The notes under the pieces were generated by a model. That model was not told the DNA's origin. It was given only the letters and a program-made list of their open reading frames with translations, and made no database searches. Positions 21,520-30,566 of a stretch of DNA of 36,628 nt are shown piece after piece (the first letter of the stretch is position 1; each line of letters starts with the position of its first letter). The stretch lies in contig CAJNDS010002098.1 of the NCBI GenBank assembly GCA_905221605.1, positions 639,136-675,763 of the forward strand, in the 5' to 3' direction. The translations under genes were made by a program, and so were the position numbers. The stretch is from Symbiodinium natans. Its lineage: Eukaryota; Sar; Dinophyceae; Suessiales; Symbiodiniaceae.

Positions 21520-21993
21520 ATGATGCAATCAAAAGCCTCACAATCCCCAAACAAGCGACAACCTCCCCAAACCCACCAAAGCACGTGCCAATATATCTCT
21601 GAACCTCAGACTCTCTTTGCAATACTTTCATTCTCTTTTATGAATGTATTGTATGCACAGCCCACTGTCGCACAACACGGTGGCTTCAAGGGCTCAACAG
21701 CTAAGCTTACTTATCGCTCTCGCACTATCTTTGATTATCCCACACAGCTGCTTAGGACATTGATAAGCAGACCTATCCGGTCTTCTACTTTGCAAGCTTT
21801 CTTTTTCAACACTCACTGCGCAGTTGAGTGGCTTGGGGGAATCATAGTGAGAATACCCAGAATCACAGAGGAATACCTCAGCCCAAATTCCAACGCCGCA
21901 TCCCAAAACATGCACTGCAAGATTGCAGCTAAGGCTGCTGCTCTGGCCGAGACACCTCAAGAAGGCGCTGTGCACAATTGTGGGCTAAGTTAA
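21520..21993 (+). CDS. Open frame of 157 codons, unknown product
   Basis: ATG to TAA in one piece. The N-terminus is polar (Ser, Gln, Pro, Lys); a hydrophobic stretch lies near residues 33-46 (FAILSFSFMNVLYA) and a second near 104-113 (VEWLGGIIVR). The C-terminal part is alanine- and lysine-rich. It is the first of four exon-like frames lying in the same direction up to 24,805. A 93-codon - strand frame opposes it. No family is recognised; length alone does not exclude chance. Confidence 0.2.
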   Translation: MMQSKASQSPNKRQPPQTHQSTCQYISEPQTLFAILSFSFMNVLYAQPTVAQHGGFKGSTAKLTYRSRTIFDYPTQLLRTLISRPIRSSTLQAFFFNTHCAVEWLGGIIVRIPRITEEYLSPNSNAASQNMHCKIAAKAAALAETPQEGAVHNCGLS

Positions 21994-22006
21994 CCTTCAT
22001 CGTTGA

Positions 22007-22247
22007 ATGTTAAGCCCTGGAACCAAGATCCAACTCATCAATGAGCATGTCGGACTGAGTCAAGTCAAGCTGGGCATTTATTCTCAGGTTAGTCGGTGTT
22101 TCATGTGCCCTGTCGGTGCTTTGCTTTCCCTGGCGCTGCGATCGTCGTTTGTGCACGTGTGTGCGTGTGTCTCTCCAGGAGAGGCTCTCCCTGACCTGTA
22201 TAGAGCTGTCCCAAGTCCAAAAACCCGGGGATCCATTTTTCGTCTGA
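22007..22247 (+). CDS. Candidate two-exon small gene (49 aa), unknown product
   Basis: Exon 1 at 22007-22087 starts with ATG and reads MLSPGTKIQLINEHVGLSQV. It ends at a good donor (CTCAG then GTTAGT). The 91-bp intron at 22088-22178 ends in a pyrimidine/TG-rich acceptor (GTGTGTCTCTCCAG). Exon 2 at 22179-22247 continues in phase 0 (ERLSLTCIELSQVQKP) to TGA. Both exons have protein-like composition. The product would be tiny unless more exons exist on either side; the 157-codon frame just upstream is on the same strand. No function is suggested. Confidence 0.24.
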
Positions 22248-23323
22248 CGACTAACTTCGATCCTCTGAAATCACCTGCCAACAGGAGTTCTCCACCCTGA
22301 GGTGCTGAATCCGGAACGCTGGAACGGTCCGAAAGCCTCAAATCCGCACACAATCCCCGCAAATGAGCCAGAAGCTACCCGTCAAGCCAGTGCCCATCAT
22401 ATCTTCCGAGGGGCACTGAAGGGCCTTGGCTCCAGCAGCGACCCATGGACGGGGCCTCGGTTTCACAGCTTCATGGGGTTCAGGCATTGGGGCCTTCAGT
22501 CTGGCCTTAGAGCTTAGAGCTTTAGGGCCTGGGGATTGCATTGTTCTGTTTTGTGGCTGGGGCTTCTGGCTAAGCACCTCGTATCTTCAAGAAGCCCACC
22601 CGTACACCCACCCCACCTCCCCACAACAGAATCAACAAGGTAAGGCCCCGGAAGAGCAGTCTCCAAGCCCTCCGAACTTCCCAACTGTGGAAGGCTGTGG
22701 CTGCTCTTCTTCTCGCCGTTCCCAGAGCGCTTGGCAGGGCCCCTTTCAGAGACTTCTGGACAGTCTTCATGTCAGCGCCTACCTGTCTCGGCGTTTCTCT
22801 GTCGGTGTCAATCTTTGTGCGCGCGTGCATGGGATCTGTCTGTCCTTTCTTGAGTGAAGGGGTTCAGAGAGCACAGGTCGAAATCAGAGAGACCATCTAA
22901 AGTCAGAAAACAAGAAGGAACACGTTCGGAAAACGAGGCACAATCAAAAGCTAAACTCGGAAGCCGTTGACGGACGAGTTCGATAAGAAAACCGCGTGAA
23001 CTAGAAAATAAGACCTCCGACAACCCTTGTATACAACCGATTGGGCTTTGTGGCAGCCGGTGGCACTGACATTGGCCGTGGTTTGCTGCTTCTTCTGCTG
23101 CATTCGAACAAACTTTTCTGCCACATCATACTAGGTCCCTTCATACCGTTCAATTGTCGGCGATGTGTTCTGTCCGACGTGTCACAGTTAGTTGTTGCTT
23201 GAGCTTGAAGCTTAAGTTCAAAGAGTTGTTTTGAAGAAGGAGGTTCATCACCCCACAAACCCCGCAACGTGTTGTCAAAATTGAGCAGCAAGAAGAAGTT
23301 GAAGGCCTCATCTGCCAAATCGA
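22248..23323. other. 1.1 kb without a confident gene
   Basis: A strong donor (CAACAAG then GTAAGG) at 22,637 and acceptors near 22,738 and 22,750 could delimit another + intron. The frame after it (to 22,857) reads QRLLDSLHVSAYLSRRFSVG, but the phases do not join cleanly to an upstream open frame. A - strand frame (23,001-23,318, 105 codons) is also open. Confidence 0.35.
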
Positions 23324-23629
23324 ATGCGATTGTGCCTTCTGCGTGTGTGGATAAAATGCCGCTTTGAGGACCGGTTTGGCCAGTTGGGTGTCGATCAGCA
23401 GGCTAGCGAGTTCAAAAGAAAGGGGATTTCCAGAAAGTGTCCAGAAGGCATTTTGAAGAATGGACTGCGGAAACTGCAGGCACCGTGCTTGTGGAGGCCC
23501 GAAGCACTCTACGTTCCGGGAGTGGAACCTGGACAGCATTTGCTTTTGGAACCATTGGATACGGAAACACATTCTTTGGATTTTTCAACGATCTTGGACT
23601 TGGGTGTTGTTGACATTTCTCTCTTTTGA
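23324..23629 (+). CDS. Open frame of 101 codons, unknown product
   Basis: ATG-to-TGA frame with balanced composition. It is basic in the first half (FKRKGISRKCPEGILKNGLR) and acidic, leucine-rich at the end (LLLEPLDTETHSLDFSTILD). It lies immediately upstream of the three-exon model at 23,724-24,805 and could be its 5' exon, but I find no donor/acceptor pair that joins them in phase. A 140-codon - strand frame overlaps. No family is recognised. Confidence 0.2.
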   Translation: MRLCLLRVWIKCRFEDRFGQLGVDQQASEFKRKGISRKCPEGILKNGLRKLQAPCLWRPEALYVPGVEPGQHLLLEPLDTETHSLDFSTILDLGVVDISLF

Positions 23630-23723
23630 AACTTGGCGTTGATTCACGAATGTTCTTTTTCTTATCGGACGAAAAAGCTTCTCGAAGGCCTCATCACATC
23701 TGTTCGCGACGTGTTCACGCCTA

Positions 23724-24805
23724 ATGTGTCAGTCTGAAAGTTCATCGGGGTGTTTGTTCACTGTTCTTCGGGGTGTATTCAGGCGGGTAAGAAAGTTTGG
23801 ATTTGGCGTTCTGGCACTCAGGTCGAAAACGACCCGTCCACGACCTTGAAGTACTGGAAGCAGGCCATCCGCGTCCATTGAAGCTCCGTTACGGTGTCAA
23901 GTTTGCTGTCCAAGCTTGACTGCATATGCCCACATTCTGTGGCGCAACGGTGGAGATAGAACAGAATGTTCACCAAACCTGCGCAACTCGAACGGATTTC
24001 GGTTCCGGGCTCCGAAATCGTGGTGGGGAGCAGTCTTTTTTTTCAGGAGTTCGGGCCAAGGGCAGCTGGAAGACTAGGTCCCTTGTTTTTGTGCATGCGA
24101 GTCTGGATGCCGAAGGACATGTCCAAGCTTCTTGGGACGACGAGAAAACCTTTTTTTGCCTTTTGCGTATGTCTATTGATATTTCTACATATTGTCAAGG
24201 CGTGGGTACGGAGGAAACGAGGTGAGCAGAGCAATCGCTCGAGCATGAGTTTACGAGGGCCGAATGACTCTTTGGTAGCATGAACATATATTTCCGAAAT
24301 ATTTCCGAAATACTTGGAAGTGAGCTAGCTTGAGTTTTCCACTTTTTGGGAGCCGTGCAAGGGCTTCAATAATTTGTGCGCGTGCCCCACTGAGCACCCG
24401 CTGTTTTACGGAGGCCAGAATGGAAAAGTAGGCAATCAAGGAATTCAATCAACTCTTGCAGCTCAGCAATGTTGTTGGATGCAACATTTGCTCCTGCGAA
24501 TCTGGTATTCGGAGAGGGGACCTAATTGCAGGAGTGGTGCACTGAGACGGTGCGGAGACGAGGTGAAACCACTAAGAAAATCTGTCGCAACATTCGGCAT
24601 TTTTGAGTCAAGAGACTTTGATTGTCAGCATGGTACTCAACTCCGTGTGTATGCCCATTACACGAAGATGTCTGTATCTTTTGTGGATTCCAGTCGTTGG
24701 GACCCGGCCACCCCGGCGTTCCTTGCAACAGTTAGACACCCTAAACCTCACAGGCCTGAACCGTCAAAACAGCGGGAAGGAAGCCACGATCCATCAAAGG
24801 AGTAG
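23724..24805 (+). CDS. Candidate three-exon gene, small single-pass membrane protein (about 193 aa)
   Basis: The model has exon 1 at 23724-23786 (ATG; the frame is open back to 23643), an intron at 23787-24046, exon 2 at 24047-24221, an intron at 24222-24461 and exon 3 at 24462-24805 (TAG). Donors are GCGG then GTAAGA and CGAG then GTGAGC. Acceptors are TTTTTTTTCAG and AACTCTTGCAG. Junction phases agree (0, then 1 plus 2). Exon 2 encodes a hydrophobic segment at residues 56-75 (PFFAFCVCLLIFLHIVKAWV) directly followed by RRKR, a typical stop-transfer pattern. Exon 3 encodes a polar tail with YTKMSVSFVDSSRWDPATPA and a Pro/His/Lys-rich C-terminus. Family unknown. This is the best-supported gene model of the window, but start, expression and homology are unverified. 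Confidence 0.36.
24290..24311 (+). repeat. 11-bp perfect tandem duplication
   Basis: ATTTCCGAAAT twice in a row, inside the second proposed intron of the preceding model. Confidence 0.85.
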
Positions 24806-25840
24806 GGGATGGAAAACCCGCAAGCAAAGAACCCAAGAAGGTTGCTGCAGGCGAGTTAGACCGAGTGTCGAAAAATGAGGCGCTCGCCGCTTAATTGCGA
24901 GCTGCACTGTCCCGAAGGTTTGCACTCTGCTTGCGGCGCTTCCAGCTTCGCCTTCTCCACAACGGGCCGCTTGGACTTGATGTTTTAGCAGCCTACCGTT
25001 TGTTTGAATGCAAAACTTCGCTTTGGTGTTGACTTCTGGTGTTGGCTTTGGGTTTCGAAAGGTAGTTCCAGGAACATGTTCGACGCATGTACAGCTTCTG
25101 CCTTGCAGCTCAAGTGGTTGCGCGATTTGGCCCCGCCCCCTCCCCCTCCCTCTACAAACCTTCTGCACAAGACCCTGAGAGCGCAAAGGTCCCAGTTCAT
25201 AAGCTTTGAAAGCTGTTGCCTTTTGGTCTTTTTGGGTCGATGTTAGTTCCAACCTGAACTCAATGTCCCTGTTGCCTTTGAACCATAGCGCAGCAGGCTC
25301 GCAGACAGCTGCTCTACCTTGCCATGATCTGCAACAAGCTGCAGCTCGGATGATGCACCAGACCCTGTTTGTGTTGATCAGTCCCTGGTGTTTAGAAAAC
25401 TGAAATTAATGGAGCCACCCTGAAGCACCAACCAATCCCGCATCTTGAAAAAGGATTTACAGGTTTGGTTGACGAAGCCGAGGAATCCAAACGGAAGAAG
25501 GTCATCCTCATATGGTTGCTTTTGAGCTGTAGGGTGTGGATAGTTAGTCGACAGGCTCAAGAACAAGAATGTCTTGCCAAGACCAGTCATGTGTCTAGGC
25601 TGCATGATGCCTCGAAGCATTGGCAGGGCGAGCTCCCTCATCCAGAAGCTTGGGGACACGCCGCTGTCCGAGGCTTGCAGCCTCGCTTTTTAGTCCTCGC
25701 AACCCTCAAGATGTCTGCGCTTTCGGATTTTAGCCGCTGCACCCTTGGCACGTTGGCGTGCTAAACTTCCAGATCGGCTGGTGTACAAGGGGTGCGGTTC
25801 AGGCACTTGGCGTTAAGGAGTGGCTCACAAAGCGAAACAG
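24806..25840. other. 1.0 kb with weak - strand exon-like frame
   Basis: The - strand is open over 25,378-25,659 (93 codons from ATG). It includes a glycine-rich TGLGKTFLFLS stretch that superficially resembles a Walker A loop, and a YPHPTAQKQPYEDDLLPFGF stretch. A donor-like CCT then GTAAAT lies within it. A + frame (25,465-25,764) opposes it. Neither is recognised, and a P-loop call is not justified on this fragment alone. Confidence 0.3.
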
Positions 25841-25908
25841 TTTCACACATGGCCTTTAGCCGGTGTGAACAACTGAGCGCTCAAACCGGCTAAAGGCCAT
25901 GTGTTAAA
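25841..25908. repeat. Strong hairpin: 24-bp arms with one mismatch, palindrome in the loop
   Basis: CACATGGCCTTTAGCCGGT at 25846-25864 pairs perfectly with 25885-25903. Pairing extends five more bases outwards (25841-25845 with 25904-25908) with one mismatch. The 20-nt loop (25865-25884) contains a perfect 10-bp palindrome, TGAGCGCTCA, at 25874-25883. It could be a foldback element end, a structured RNA or a recombination site. No T-run or coding context decides. Confidence 0.88.
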
Positions 25909-26460
25909 GTTGTATCACGTTGGACAAGAAGCACGGTCCATACTCGACGAAATTCGTTGCTCAAACCCTGAAGCCAAAACCCAATGCCAAAGCTCCCTAA
26001 ACACGAGGCTGAAGAGCGAAACTTGGTGTACGGCTTTGCCACGCCAGGTGCTCGGACATAGCAGACGAAGCCAGATCTTTTTGGCTTGCCCTCTTAGGAA
26101 GTTGACGAAGTTTACCAGGCCGTTTGCTTTCAGAATAGCTCTAGAGGCATGTAAAGCGACGACGACACGAACTTCCAAGAGCATCCATGAGCTGCCCTTT
26201 GCCCTCATTTCCCCGAGGCTGGTCCCAGCCGTCACCTCGATGGCTTCCGTGCTGCGGCTTCTTGGCCAATACGGGGTCCTAGGGTTCAGGGTAGCTTTTG
26301 GATACACTTGCTTTCGCACAAGAAGGCTTGCAGCCACAGAATATATAGGCACCCTTCCCACCCCCACCCCCCCCCCAATGCTCCACCCTCCTCTTCTCTC
26401 ATCCAGAACCCGGTTTTGGGCTCCTTGGTTCTGATGTGACGCTACTAACCGTGCTTTCAA
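25901..26460. other. Antisense pair of long open frames, no gene called
   Basis: A + frame of 177 codons (25,901-26,434) and a - frame of 181 codons (25,915-26,460) cover the same DNA. Neither shows a domain. Opposed open frames of equal length usually reflect base composition and should not be taken as two genes. Confidence 0.3.
26367..26376 (+). repeat. Homopolymer run of 10 C
   Basis: Ten consecutive Cs in a C-rich stretch beginning near 26,351. Confidence 0.88.
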
Positions 26461-26546
26461 GCACTGAAATGTAATGATCTATATCTATTTCATGTCTCGG
26501 TTACGAGGCGGCCCCCCAGTACAGCTCCTTCAGCGCAAGCTTTGCG

Positions 26547-26729
26547 CTAGCACTCAGTCGAAGAAGTGTAGGTATGCTTGAACAGAGGAATAAGCATGTA
26601 GGCCTTTGGCCCCAAGTTGCCATTGTACCATCTGCCATGGAAGGCCAATTGTGGGAAGAGCCACAGCTCACAAATGATGGCCGCCCAGATAACCTGTGTT
26701 GAAACGTATCCAAAAGCGACAGGATGTGC
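26547..26729 (-). CDS. Possible internal/terminal exon, unknown product
   Basis: The - strand is open from after a TGA at 26732-26730 to a TAG at 26549-26547 with no ATG, so it would have to be an exon. It reads an aromatic, hydrophobic peptide (VIWAAIICELWLFPQLAFHG then RWYNGNLGPKAYMLIPLFKH). An acceptor-like TTTCAACACAG lies just before the VIWAAII part. No matching upstream exon was identified. The call rests on composition only, and the overlapping ATG frame (26,501-26,743) is an alternative. Confidence 0.18.
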   Translation of the reverse strand, partial: AHPVAFGYVSTQVIWAAIICELWLFPQLAFHGRWYNGNLGPKAYMLIPLFKHTYTSSTEC

Positions 26730-26793
26730 TCAAGCAAAGACAAAGCCTTGTTTATTCGAGTCGAGAAGGAGGGGTTGGGAACTAGGTGTTGGC

Positions 26794-26806
26794 GGGGGGG
26801 GGGGGG
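26794..26806 (+). repeat. Homopolymer run of 13 G
   Basis: Thirteen consecutive Gs; true length is uncertain on any platform. Confidence 0.9.
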
Positions 26807-27276
26807 CGGGGCTTGGGGCTGAACCCAATCTCTTCAAGCCGAATCAAAATGGAGTCATGCTTTTGGCATGCTCGGGGGCTGGAAAGTACCACCCCAGCGA
26901 AGCGCGGTGTTGGCGCGTGGGGCGCGGCTGCTAGCACTAGCACGGCGCAAGCAAAATGTACACGAACCTGGGTTTCCCGGACACTCGGTCACCAAACGCA
27001 GGCCCGAAGGTTTGCAGGCCTAGGGGTTGCATTTCCCCAAATCGCAAGTTTTCAACCTCAACCCTTCAACCTCAACTCAAATCTTTTCCCCCTAATATTG
27101 AAACACGTTTGGAATTTAGTACTATCTTTAGCTGCGTGTTTATTGATACCCAAGGTCACCCTCTATGCGTCTTTTGTAGAATGCCTCCGCCCCACTGTAT
27201 TCGATGCGAACATACAACTTGCTCATCTCCTGTATGGGAAGCGGTTTGTTTTCTTGGACATGAGGCGGCCCCTCAA

Positions 27277-27810
27277 CTACACGCGTTCCGCGGCACAGTT
27301 TGGAGGAGTAGCATTTTGAGAAATGACCATAAAGGCTCCGGCGAACGTGCAACGAAGAATGGCAATGCGCAGGGGAAAGTGATCAGTTTGGCGATTGAGG
27401 CTGGTGGCCATGGTTTGCACGGTGTTGGTGTTGGCCGAAATTTCAGAGGGACTTGGGATCCAAGACACCACGTACGCATAAATCACTGATGCGCAAGCCG
27501 CACAGTCAGAGGCTTTGCTCGACCGAGCTGCCGGAGGATGAGCTTCAAGGCCTGTCGCTGATGCTCCTATCAAATTAGGGAAAGGTTTAGGCCTTTGGGT
27601 CAAGGGCGGGCGCGGCAGGCATTTTAGGACATGGGAGATGTAGACAACGCGGTGATACAGATGTTGTTCAAGAATGAAGGCATACTCTGCACACACTTGC
27701 ACCCCCCGTAGCGGTGTCGACGCGGATCCCAGCCACTCCTGTACACAACGGCCGTGCAAGCGCATGCTTTGCTCAAACGGAGGCGGCGAGCCCCTCGCCA
27801 CGAGCGGCAC
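27277..27810 (-). CDS. Open frame of 177 codons, possible two-helix membrane protein, unknown
   Basis: An ATG-to-TAG frame on the - strand. Two hydrophobic segments lie near residues 104-119 (AACASVIYAYVVSWI) and 147-164 (LRIAILRCTFAGAFMVIS), separated by a polar Ser/Asn/Thr linker. An alternative gene structure uses an upstream exon ending at 27970 (donor GTGAG then GTAAGT, peptide RHGIRVVRLIEAYLLSSE). That exon would join the frame at 27738 in phase 0 through a TGTGTACAG acceptor. A + frame (26,956-27,489) overlaps the 3' part. No family is recognised. Confidence 0.22.
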   Translation of the reverse strand: MPLVARGSPPPFEQSMRLHGRCVQEWLGSASTPLRGVQVCAEYAFILEQHLYHRVVYISHVLKCLPRPPLTQRPKPFPNLIGASATGLEAHPPAARSSKASDCAACASVIYAYVVSWIPSPSEISANTNTVQTMATSLNRQTDHFPLRIAILRCTFAGAFMVISQNATPPNCAAERV

Positions 27811-27970
27811 GGTGGAGCGAGTTGAGGGCGCGGTAAAGAGATGCCAGGAGCCCTAGCGCGAAGGATTGACTGTATGGTTTTGACCTTCAAGGCTTGGCGT
27901 GACGGATTGTGGGACTTAGGACTGCTTCAGGTCGTTGCAAGGCAGTGTCACTCCCCTGTGGACACTTACC

Positions 27971-28080
27971 TCACTAGACAGAAGATAAGCCTCAATAAGC
28001 CGCACCACACGTATCCCATGCCGAATTAGTCAGAACAAGCGGGATTGAGCACAAACTATGTGACAAGTTGCAAAAGAGCT
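27971..28080. other. No gene recognised
   Basis: Short unique DNA between the possible upstream exon and the AT-rich block. Confidence 0.3.
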
Positions 28081-28280
28081 TAGATTTGCAACAAAAACAA
28101 TGATGATAATTGGTCATAAGAAGAAGAAGAACAATTAGAACATAATGCTAAAAATGCGATTAAAAAATAGATATTATTATTGTTATATATATAGTACTAA
28201 TAAGAAGAATAAAAAAAATAATGATAAGAATAGTTGTTTGATTTAATAATAATAGTCATCATCATAAACATAATCATAGC
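28081..28280 (+). repeat. AT-rich tract with AAG/TAA/ATA microsatellite runs
   Basis: A sharp drop in GC, with AAGAAGAAGAAG, ATTATTATTG, TATATATATAG and TAATAATAATAG runs. Nothing coding; the poly-Ile/Asp peptides read across it are repeat artefacts. Confidence 0.85.
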
Positions 28281-29772
28281 CATAGGGGTGCCCTCTATTC
28301 TGGGAAATTTTCCGTGTGAAATGGGCAAGTATGGACGCTTCAAGAGTAGCTGTTTCAGAACCATCCACGAAAAAAGAAGAGATTACAACATTTGGAGACA
28401 CGCACGATGCAGAACATGTCATGAGGCCTGGCGCAGCTGCAAGCACTCTTTGAGATGGGCTGGTCCCATCAGAGCAGCAAGGTTGGCTTGGGACTGTCGA
28501 GGTTTTCGTACCTCTAGTGGTTGGGAACTCTTTTTTTACCTCCGACACCCTGCATCCCAGAGAACCTCGAGTGCCAGGTTCCCCAGTTTCGGGGATGAGT
28601 GTCCAGCACGGGTCAGCAGACTTGAAGCCTTAAATCTTGAGGCCAAATGTGCCCCAACCACCGAGAGGCTCCACACCCCAATGCTTCAGAATGCGAAACA
28701 GTTCTTGCTTTTGGAGGTGGCGCAGGCCGCTGTATCCTCCGCCTGGCACCCAACAGGGCCTCTGTTTTTCTGGGGAGGCTTCCGGGCTTGTGTGGGCAGA
28801 TCTGCCAGCTGAGAAGCTAGCGCAGGAGAGAGCAGCAGCTAACTGTTGCAGACGTGGCTTCTCCCACGTTTGTTTTGAGGCTGCTGCTTCACATGCCATC
28901 TTGCATGTATATACCCATGCCCACCACTGCTTCAGTTCATTGGCGACAAAAGCAACAGAGATCCAGCCAGCAGTCAAACATCAGGGACTCGTGCAACATG
29001 CACGTTTGAGAACCTTCGATCGTGGATTCATGTGGTTGCCTAGAGTTCCTGAGCCCTATGATCTCTAGCCTTGACTTCGACCTGGGTATGGTTTCCGGTG
29101 GGACATGCCATTCAGGATCCTCAGCCCCGAGAACTTTTGCACGTTTTCAGATCGAGGGCTCCGTTGTTTAGGGATCCACGCTCGCTTTCGCTTGTGTCGT
29201 CTTCACCTGCGACTTGGTTTCGGGGTGTTTTGGACGTGTGCAAGGCACGTCTTCGCTTGCGCCTGTGTTCCCTGAAGCCCCTTCGAGTGAGTTTTATACC
29301 CTTACTGTCGGAGGATGTTAACCTTCATTGTTGGGCTTGGGGTGCTGGAGGGGCGACGTAAACCTTACGCAGCACCGCTGAGAGTTCTCTGTGAGATCGC
29401 CGTTTCAACCGAAGGCGCTTCTGATTCAAATAAACAAAATTCTCATCATGACAGATACGCAGCAGCCTGAAAGGGCTAGCGTGCACGGCGCGCGGAATGC
29501 ACTATTGCCAGAGTGGAAAAGAAAGGGCAAAACGCCAAGCCTGCATAACAGCGCCGTTCGCTTCTGCGCATAGCTCAGCACTTTGCAAGATCATAAAACC
29601 TCACGGTGTGCACAGAAGCTTGTGATACTATGTTTGGCCTGTTGCCGGCCAATGAGTTGTACACCTATGTGCTGCTGCGTGAAACTGAATCGTCTCGCTG
29701 CAGCCATGGAGCATGCTGTCTCGAGAAACCCGACGCATCCAGATGATGATCAAGATCATTAGTTGCGAGACC
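28281..29772. other. 1.5 kb, weak - strand exon pair, otherwise no gene
   Basis: On the - strand, an open stretch ending at a donor near 28,540 (GTGTCGGAG then GTAAAA) reads ADPCWTLIPETGEPGTRGSL. A frame after the acceptor GATGGGACCAG (about 28,470 downwards) reads ISKSACSCARPHDMFCIVRV. The phases agree (0/0). The + strand also has a 192-codon frame at 28,234-28,812 that partly depends on the AT-rich repeat. None is recognised and none is called. Confidence 0.25.
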
Positions 29773-29788
29773 TAGGCCTTAAGGCCTA
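29773..29788. repeat. 16-bp perfect palindrome
   Basis: TAGGCCTTAAGGCCTA, self-complementary, centred on TTAA. It is flanked on the left by a GATGATCAAGATCATT near-palindrome at about 29,743. Confidence 0.85.
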
Positions 29789-30430
29789 AAAACACCGCCG
29801 GTGAGTCTGCTTGTTGACCATTGGCGTTTTGTTTGCATGTTTTCGCCGCCAGTGGGTCAGCAAGCCCTCTCGAGCGGGCAGCATGTGAGGGCATTTCATA
29901 GTCGCCGTTGAGACAGCTCATCGTCACGAGTGAGAGCATGCGGATACTTCAGCATGAGGGTTGCTTCTGACCCTATATCCGTCATAGAGCCCTACCCGTT
30001 AGCCCAATTGGGACAAGGCGCAGAACCTGCTCCAACACTCCGCCTGCATCGGCCTGTGCATGATCATTGTGCGCGGCGGCTCAGGATGCACACCTCGGAG
30101 GGCCAGCGGGTGTAAGGGTCAATTCATGATTTTAGGGTTCGGCGGCTTGCGGTTAAGCGTTGTGACACAAGCATTGCGAGAGTTTCTTCTATGCGGGGTG
30201 TGAGCTCTAGTCTCTGAACCCTTAATATACTGCGGGAAGGTCCGTTCCTGTGCCGTGGGGTTTTGGGGCCATGCCAACAAAGGGCTGTACAGCCGGAAGT
30301 GCCGCAACTACTTGTCAAGGGTTTCTCTTGACTTCTTTTCGACCGAGCTTCAACGTTGCTCTCTCGCCCACGCACCTTCCTCCCTGAGTCCTAAAGCCTC
30401 GACGTACCCCAACCCAAAAACTGCAAGAAG
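29789..30430. other. 0.6 kb without a recognised gene
   Basis: A strong donor-like sequence (CCGCCG then GTGAGT) occurs at about 29,800 without an open upstream exon. There is a TTTAGGG word at 30,131. No gene or RNA is seen. Confidence 0.4.
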
Positions 30431-30566
30431 TAAAACAATTATTCGTTTTTTACATGTTTATGTATTTCTGTATTTATATATGTATTTAAAAAAAAAAAAA
30501 ATATATATATATATATACATATACATATACATATACATATGCAAATATACATATACATATAGACAA
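30431..30566 (+). repeat. AT microsatellite: A14, (TA)n, (CATATA)n
   Basis: TATGTATTT words, a run of 14 A, about eight TA units and then tandem CATATA units up to about 30,560. The frames read through it encode Tyr-Ile repeats and are artefacts. Confidence 0.93.

Noticed and set aside
25571-25610. Walker A / P-loop in TGLGKT on the - strand
   Set aside because: Only the GKT tail fits; the required spacing from the first Gly and the downstream motifs are absent in the short frame.
28234-28812. 192-codon + frame
   Set aside because: Its start lies in the AT-rich microsatellite (poly-Ile), and the remainder has no recognisable feature.
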